A DNA stretch of 37,631 nt, from contig JAQUMN010000036.1 in assembly GCA_028718125.1 (NCBI GenBank), positions 1 to 37,631 of the forward strand. Direction: 5' to 3'. Below, piece by piece: positions 33,201-37,631 of this stretch. A model generated the notes under the pieces. That model ran no database searches. It was not told the DNA's origin and saw only the letters and a list, made by a program, of their open reading frames with translations. The first letter of the stretch is position 1. Each line of letters starts with the position of its first letter. This stretch comes from Kiritimatiellia bacterium (lineage in GTDB: Bacteria; Verrucomicrobiota; Kiritimatiellia; JAAZAB01). The translations under genes were made by a program, and so were the position numbers.

Positions 33201-35709
33201 CCAGGCCGGCAAGGCATTTGTCATCCTTGGTGTCGGGGACTTCGCGCCGTGGCGAGGGGTCGTGGATGCTCTCCATGCGAATGCGGAGTGGGTTATCTGC
33301 ATAGACCCAAACATGGATGAACGCCTGATAAAGATTCCGGCAGGGGCTGGCGACAGAGAACGTGAAATCATCGGATTTGGATCGGGCGTGGGCTCACATG
33401 GTGAAGCCAACTATACCATCTCGACCGAGCAATTCTCGCTGGAAGACGTTCGGGTGCGTTTGGCAGCGTCGATTCAAGAGGTCTACAGCGGATGGACGAC
33501 GGATACTTGCCAGCTAGTGGCAAAAGGTGTCTTGGGTGTGGCGCGAGAACTGTCAGGCCTATCGCTCGTTCGGGCAACGGGCGTCGGTCACTACGTTCGT
33601 GATTTCATGGCCTATTGCCTGACCCGCATGATGCTCAGGGAAAAGCGTACCGTGCTTTGCGACCATCTCGTGTCGCTCGATGCCTATCGCCATTGGTTCG
33701 ATCTGGCCGACGACGAAAGGCGTCCAGACCTGATGTGGCTCACCGCTTGGCTCGATGCAGACAACCGCGTTTGTCTCAAAATTCATCTCATTGAATGCAA
33801 AGTCGCCCAGGAGTCAGATGATCATCTGATCAAGGCGCGTGCCCAGATCAAGAACGGTCTTCGCGTTCTCATACCGGCTTTTGCGCCTCGTAGTCAGGAG
33901 GGCGCTACACTCAGAGAGGACAATCGGCCAGATCAGCGCTACTGGTGGCTCCAACTGCATCGCTTGATTACAAGCAAGGCCGAGATAGAAAATAGCCAGC
34001 AGGCGGACGTTCTCTCGGCTCTGGAGCGCCTGGCCGAAGGTGACTACACCATCGAATGGGGTGCTTCGGTATTTGCCTTCTGGAGCGACAATAAGGCTGA
34101 AGGCATCACACGTATCGGGAGATGGAAACCAAACGAGAATGAAGACCTTACCGCCGATATATACGTCATCGGAAGTGAATTTGTCCGCAATATCGCGGTG
34201 GCTGGTACAGGGAAATCCAAGACATGGCCTGAATGGAGTGATCAGGCTGATAACTCCGGTAGTAATGTTTGTGACACTTTGGATGATGTCGAGTTGCCTC
34301 CAAATGCTGATGATGAGGAGGATATGCCCATCTGGGATGAACAAGAGGAACCGGATTCTGGGGATGAAGAGTCCTCAATCGCTAATCTGCCAGAACCTCC
34401 TCCAGATGAACCGGGGAAGGTTGTGCCGCCGCCCTCTCCCGTGACTCCGCCTACCGTGGGCACGGAGGCTCCACCCCCAACGCCGCCAGAACCGTCGTCA
34501 AAATTAAGCACTTCGGAGCCAGATACTCAACCGATCACGACTGTGCCAGCCCGAATACCGGATCGAATCCTTCTTGGCAAGACCGTCAACGGCGCAAGGC
34601 CGGTCTACTGGGAGTTTGGACATTCGGAACTGGCCAATCGTCACATGCTCGTCTTCGGCACATCGGGCATGGGCAAGACCTACGCGATACAATGCCTATT
34701 GAGCGAACTTGGCCGGGCCGGGCAGAACTCTCTAATCATTGACTACACAGATGGGTTCATTCCAAGCAAACTCGAAAAGGCAACTGCCGCCTGTCTGAAG
34801 CCTAATCAGCACTTCATACAGCAGGCGCCTCTACCCATCAGTCCCTTCAAGGCTCAGGTCAGCGAAGAAGCTGGCATGACGTTCAAAGATGATCCTATTT
34901 CAATTGCCAAACGAGTGGCGGCGATCTTCAAGAGCGTATACGAGCTTGGTAATCAACAGTTCCCGGTACTCATCGACGCCATTACCGAAGGCATTGAGCA
35001 ATCCGGCGACGACTTCTCCATGGCGAGGTTACTTGAGGTTCTCCAGGGATACATCGAGGATGACATCCATGCTACCGGCACGGTTAGGACCACGCTCAGC
35101 AAGCTGAAGCCGTTTATCCAGAGCAATCCGTTTTCCGACGACAAGAACGGAATCGGATGGCTCAACTTGTTCACAGACGAGGCCTCTCGGTGTCATGTAT
35201 TCCAGTTCTTCAAGGTGGATAAGCACTCTGCCAGGGCTCTTATCGAGTTTGTGCTGTGGGATCTGTATGCATTCGTCAGTAGTTTCGGCAACAAGAACGT
35301 TCCGCGCGTGGTGGTCCTGGATGAGGTCCAGAACCTAGATCTCGGCCCGGATGCCCCTGTTGCCAAGTACTTGACCGAGGGCCGGAAACACGGTCTCGCG
35401 CTTATCACCGCAACTCAGACCGTCAAAGGAGTCGGCGGCGTGAATGATCCGCGTGTCAGTCGTTTCTTTCAAGCTGAACATAAAGTGTTCTTCAAGCCAA
35501 CCGAGAATGAAATGCGGGAACATGCTCAACTACTCCATAACGCTATCAGCAATGTGAGCGTCCAAGATTGGGCGTCGCGTTTAGCATCCCTGCAAATAGG
35601 TGAGTGCTGGTCGCTAGGGCGTAGTCTCAACGAGACAACAGGCAGGCTGGTTTTCCAAGCTCAGCGAATCAAGATCACATCATTAGAGGAGCGCGGTTTC
35701 AATGCCTGA
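30244..35709 (+). CDS. DptH-like giant protein with HerA/FtsK-type ATPase and candidate PD-(D/E)xK nuclease
   Basis: 1821 aa, close to the size expected of DptH. Residues 1 to about 1100 are largely unrecognised helical sequence. A PD-(D/E)xK-type motif follows: Pro1161-Asp1162 (RPDLMWL) and Glu1184-x-Lys1186 (LIECKVA) on consecutive predicted strands. About 1350-1425 is an acidic then proline-rich linker. The C-terminal domain is a HerA/FtsK-class ATPase with Walker A GTSGMGKT (1472-1479), IIDYTDGF, and Walker B VVVLDEVQNL (Asp1693-Glu1694), followed by ALITATQ. In Dnd systems DptH acts with DptF and DptG to restrict DNA lacking phosphorothioate. The family match is by architecture and gene order. 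Confidence 0.75.
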   Translation: MSYFADSAWSYLAKKISHLQKDGAGNRRLLVIVPAFPESTTLTLAETFANRCAADATLNLTVKIAQVVFERTKWTDHGIGEAKRHNWADDRGSLTYWRTNTPFMQDKTNLVVLFGADRITDAGSLEDFHHCDLGTIWNVEMKGSFQSWMGEKLKTVGIAVAEPAELREFDRLLKPLIEHGRANLLGINDWLQELDLNSADSARDAMKIMLSRFGTFHLPKFSGFPLAKRKATLSPYIEKANAFFSYGMFLDSKDRDKAIRAIDQLAEAVIAGQEIPIILDDPEIIGPYSDGQTFLQGLKKYVQEEDHAERDRLMQCDFVTIIDKILKFRKKTEEKEKPDSLHKLSGGPVEVVLHAMWQTLREFGKDKRYTDAQVQRIDIVANRFKHDYDSADDADGVDATADRTELAKQYLRRLLGGVDKLLAERTSLPGQDGENIPMSSNLADQDIPCTYAKTAEPQLEFSVALTYDVAEDPYRRRFAWRLPDIQSYRLAESLVHWAKDALDADSLTWKLPAFHLPYYEELLRATDDEETHRVMLHCVREARPDESRMTNLLGREWLTGNDILLVPLRTLAEKYSLFLAAAYENGLHSALFSDKWAQLRQAYTAASQIVVQDPSGPESQMAGMLLRVFLVVQRRPAQLGAAWATDPFERSGVATVLHPATLEMLEAHVLFLFSCFNAAGAAEIRREERRKAFAENIWTSYVDLASIQSPIVGLLYNEDQNLDANVRGGGLIHRIGSPEEREATLSTRLLVRYDNSNEDEQVADAEMFRESRESKLLFRLMTDYFRLHPHARDGLNLAVFRNQDIQPIIAAVHQYLNKLADQRDPRYYVLPPERRKPYAIGVTIFTESGDDVDVARWIEQWQERWEAAETENKFQAYRRCRFSVAHRIVEARQLGSFQRLINDSFQADIAVLYDFIGAGQGGNRFVEVAPFDITTRTLKFPILEKSCCAIRHPTDSFKRSRVISNRQFILGTLHAEVMHRLKNQGVQAGKAFVILGVGDFAPWRGVVDALHANAEWVICIDPNMDERLIKIPAGAGDREREIIGFGSGVGSHGEANYTISTEQFSLEDVRVRLAASIQEVYSGWTTDTCQLVAKGVLGVARELSGLSLVRATGVGHYVRDFMAYCLTRMMLREKRTVLCDHLVSLDAYRHWFDLADDERRPDLMWLTAWLDADNRVCLKIHLIECKVAQESDDHLIKARAQIKNGLRVLIPAFAPRSQEGATLREDNRPDQRYWWLQLHRLITSKAEIENSQQADVLSALERLAEGDYTIEWGASVFAFWSDNKAEGITRIGRWKPNENEDLTADIYVIGSEFVRNIAVAGTGKSKTWPEWSDQADNSGSNVCDTLDDVELPPNADDEEDMPIWDEQEEPDSGDEESSIANLPEPPPDEPGKVVPPPSPVTPPTVGTEAPPPTPPEPSSKLSTSEPDTQPITTVPARIPDRILLGKTVNGARPVYWEFGHSELANRHMLVFGTSGMGKTYAIQCLLSELGRAGQNSLIIDYTDGFIPSKLEKATAACLKPNQHFIQQAPLPISPFKAQVSEEAGMTFKDDPISIAKRVAAIFKSVYELGNQQFPVLIDAITEGIEQSGDDFSMARLLEVLQGYIEDDIHATGTVRTTLSKLKPFIQSNPFSDDKNGIGWLNLFTDEASRCHVFQFFKVDKHSARALIEFVLWDLYAFVSSFGNKNVPRVVVLDEVQNLDLGPDAPVAKYLTEGRKHGLALITATQTVKGVGGVNDPRVSRFFQAEHKVFFKPTENEMREHAQLLHNAISNVSVQDWASRLASLQIGECWSLGRSLNETTGRLVFQAQRIKITSLEERGFNA

Positions 35710-36550
35710 AATCACTGAACATAACCGCCTACCTCGCAACTTCCATAAGACGTTCAAGCCAGAACGCCAGTATATAAACGCGATGTTGCGCTACGCTGCT
35801 TCCGGTCAGGAAGGCGATGCACAGGCAATTGCAGCTGCTACAGGCATCCCAACGGGGGCATCGAGCGGCAAAGTCCCTGCTATCATGGATTATTGCCGGG
35901 GCATGGGGTTGATCCGGCTGGTGGGGCCTGAACGATCTTCGCTCAAGAAACCTGATTTGACTCCATTCGGCCGCATAGTGTTGCTTGAAGATCCGTATCT
36001 GAAAACCAGTGTCAGCCAATGGATCGCACATTTCAATCTCTGTGCGCCTCTCACGGGTGCGGACGTGTGGTATCACACTTTCTTTGCAGGTACTCAAGGG
36101 TTAGGACTACAGTTTTCAAGAGCTAAGCTTGAGGAATATCTAAGCGTCATCTACGGCGTAGACAAGAGTGGGATCATAGGTCCATTGATTGGCACCTACG
36201 AGGATGAGGCGGCTTTCAAAGCATGTGGGGCATTGTCAGAAACCGATGGTGTGATCGTCCGAAAACCGGCTCCTATTTCAGACGAATTAGGTCTCGGCTA
36301 TGGCGCATGGATATTACAGCTAATCGCGGAACACTTCCCCAAGCAGGGGCAGGTCTCTATAACTGAACTCGATACAGTGGCCGGGTGGCGAACAATTCCT
36401 GGCTGGGATATTACATATTTACAACGAGCCTTGAATCTCGTGGAACGGAAAGATTTGATCGAAGTTGACCGGCACATGGAGCCGTGGTTGATGCTCCCAA
36501 AATATTCTCCGGACGAGACTTGGAAGCGGATTTACAATGATATGTTGTGA
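35702..36550 (+). CDS. Second, divergent DUF4007-like protein (SspB paralogue)
   Basis: 282 aa, overlapping the DptH-like gene by 8 bp. It aligns by eye with the DUF4007 protein at 19889: SSGKVPAIMDYCRGMGLI corresponds to GKNMVESIRHWCTVTQLI, and LTPFGRIVLLEDPYLKTSVSQWIAHFNL to the DPYL...LWLAHWLL region, followed by VWYHTFF (compare TTWQIAF) and FSRAKLEEYL. The FSGHQTF start is altered to FHKTFKPERQ, so any active-site residues there differ. It may be an inactive or retargeted nickase, or a recognition subunit. The next gene encodes an SspC-like ATPase, repeating the SspB-SspC order. Confidence 0.7.
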   Translation: MPEITEHNRLPRNFHKTFKPERQYINAMLRYAASGQEGDAQAIAAATGIPTGASSGKVPAIMDYCRGMGLIRLVGPERSSLKKPDLTPFGRIVLLEDPYLKTSVSQWIAHFNLCAPLTGADVWYHTFFAGTQGLGLQFSRAKLEEYLSVIYGVDKSGIIGPLIGTYEDEAAFKACGALSETDGVIVRKPAPISDELGLGYGAWILQLIAEHFPKQGQVSITELDTVAGWRTIPGWDITYLQRALNLVERKDLIEVDRHMEPWLMLPKYSPDETWKRIYNDML

Positions 36551-36561
36551 AAGGAGGCTTC

Positions 36562-37631
36562 ATGCCTCAGCGACTGAATGACGTGATTCTATTCCGTGGG
36601 GATCGGCTCTTCAACGGTGCCGTCAATATAAGTTGGTTTGGCACCGATGCAAAAAATACTCGCATGGCAAGCTCCGCGTTTGTCTTCCATGGCCCAGCGT
36701 ATCACGGCGTTCAGCAGGACGATGTCGGCACGACACATGGTCATCGCTTAGTTGACACGGCGAGTCTTACCCGATTGGTAATTCGCAGGTCTTATGGGAT
36801 GGAAGAGAATCCCTTCACACTCGCAATCGCGGGTTACGGGACCGGAAAGTCACACCTGGGATTGACTCTAGCCAGCTTGGTTCACGCTCCGGATGGAGAT
36901 ACTGCCAAAGGGATTCTCGCGGCAATTGATGCCGCCGATCAGGGGATTGGCGCTGACATTCGTGTTATCCTTCAAGAAGCAAAGCAACCTTGTCTGGCAG
37001 TCGCACTCAATGGGATGCAGAGCTTTGACCTTGCCGCAGAAATCACCAAGCAGATCGTTCATACACTGAAAACTGATGGTCACGACCCCAAACCACTAGA
37101 TGATCTCAGGCCAAGATTCGGGCAAGCTGCAGGTCTCATCCGGATGTCAAATGACGCTGTAATCAAGGAATTGATCGCTACCTGTGAAGCCACGAACACG
37201 CAAGAACTGCTTAGCGCACTTGAACAGCAAGACGAGCATGTTTACGCCAAGATTCATGCCTTCTTTGCCGCACGAGGCATGCCCATTCGGGCGTTAACGG
37301 GAGAATCCGTTCGCGACGTCATCGACATTACTGTCCGTGAATATTGCGGTAAGGGCAAGCCGTACCGGAACCTGCTGGTTCTGTTCGATGAATTTGGCAG
37401 ATACACAGAGTTCGCGACGGTGCGTAGCCAGATTGCGGGGAGCGGCGCTCTGCAGGATCTCTTTGAGGCAATACAAGCCAATGCCAACAATGCGTGTTTT
37501 GTTGGTTTCATTCAGTTCGAGATGAACGCCTACGTTCAGCGGGTGGCACCTGAGTACAAGAACGAGATTCTGAGATATGTAACCCGGTATCAGGCTGCGA
37601 ATCGTGTTTATCTTTCGATCAACCTGGAGAC
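36562..37631 (+). CDS. Second SspC-like P-loop ATPase, cut by the window end
   Basis: At least 356 aa are visible; AAAGGAGG precedes the ATG at 36562. Walker A is GYGTGKS (91-97); Walker B is LLVLFDEFG (Asp276-Glu277). The stretch after Walker B (GRYTEFA, ALQDLFEAIQ, FVGFIQFEMNAYVQ) lines up with KLFEFA, VLQELAEQ and FLGFLHQSFEEYGQ of the 20842 ATPase, so the two share a family. The N-terminus (DVILFRGDRLFNGAVNISWF) is different from the first copy. What lies further right, and whether more sulfur genes or a nuclease follow, cannot be seen. Confidence 0.75.
   Translation, partial: MPQRLNDVILFRGDRLFNGAVNISWFGTDAKNTRMASSAFVFHGPAYHGVQQDDVGTTHGHRLVDTASLTRLVIRRSYGMEENPFTLAIAGYGTGKSHLGLTLASLVHAPDGDTAKGILAAIDAADQGIGADIRVILQEAKQPCLAVALNGMQSFDLAAEITKQIVHTLKTDGHDPKPLDDLRPRFGQAAGLIRMSNDAVIKELIATCEATNTQELLSALEQQDEHVYAKIHAFFAARGMPIRALTGESVRDVIDITVREYCGKGKPYRNLLVLFDEFGRYTEFATVRSQIAGSGALQDLFEAIQANANNACFVGFIQFEMNAYVQRVAPEYKNEILRYVTRYQAANRVYLSINLE

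Noticed and set aside
1..37631. CRISPR array or insertion-sequence transposase
   Set aside because: No regularly spaced repeats of CRISPR type and no transposase signature were seen on either strand.

Overview
The window looks like the chromosome of a Gram-negative, probably anaerobic and uncultivated bacterium. Evidence on the left arm is a sigma-54 enhancer-binding protein with an intact GAFTGA loop, a matching -24/-12 promoter, a sigma-70-like promoter and strong Shine-Dalgarno sites. The phylum cannot be fixed by eye; a deltaproteobacterial or PVC-type lineage would fit. Part of the window (about 4.9-14.1 kb) carries archaeal-looking signals, namely an Orc1/Cdc6-type ATPase, a HerA-type ATPase and several BRE/TATA-like promoters, so it may be transferred DNA.

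Layout. (1) 1-2993, minus strand: a PAS/sigma-54 activator upstream of a four-gene set (two NifX/dinitrogenase-cofactor-like proteins, two glycine-rich DUF5320 proteins), with a candidate sigma-54 promoter and upstream dyad between them. (2) 3085-3296: a non-coding 212-bp element with perfect 20-bp terminal inverted repeats and nested palindromes. (3) 3314-4741, minus: a DUF134 regulator followed by biotin synthase bioB. (4) 4961-6879: three small unknown proteins (one a zinc ribbon) and a tyrosine recombinase. (5) 6908-9580: a large secreted multidomain surface protein. (6) 9701-14067: an unknown protein translationally overlapping a HerA/DUF87-type ATPase, a zinc-binding HNH-like protein, and the divergent Orc1/Cdc6-like ATPase. 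(7) 14205-15371: an ankyrin-type protein.

(8) 15460-19224 is a CBASS anti-phage locus: a CapH-like XRE repressor and CapP-like metallopeptidase pair, then patatin phospholipase effector (CapV-like), CD-NTase (DncV-like) and a stand-alone E2-like protein, i.e. a type II 'short' arrangement. The repressor promoter and the CBASS promoter share GTAAGC/GCTTAC half-sites, so one regulator probably controls both. A 71-aa unknown protein follows.

(9) 19695 to the right edge is one long same-strand run of genes, mostly overlapping by a few bases, and is the most unusual part. It starts with a small HTH protein, then encodes a full Ssp-type DNA phosphorothioation set (SspB/DUF4007, SspC-like ATPase, SspD/DndC-like PP-loop sulfurtransferase, SspA/DndA-like cysteine desulfurase). 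A three-gene set follows that resembles the Dnd restriction genes dptF-dptG-dptH. The DptF-like protein has an extra N-terminal domain resembling the sulfur-binding domain of phosphorothioate-dependent McrA-type nucleases. The 1821-aa DptH-like protein has a C-terminal HerA/FtsK-type ATPase and a candidate PD-(D/E)xK nuclease motif. A second, divergent DUF4007 protein and a second SspC-like ATPase follow, the latter cut by the window end. The inferred picture is an Ssp modification module joined to a Dnd-type restriction module that may read phosphorothioate directly, with a duplicated SspB-SspC pair of unknown purpose.
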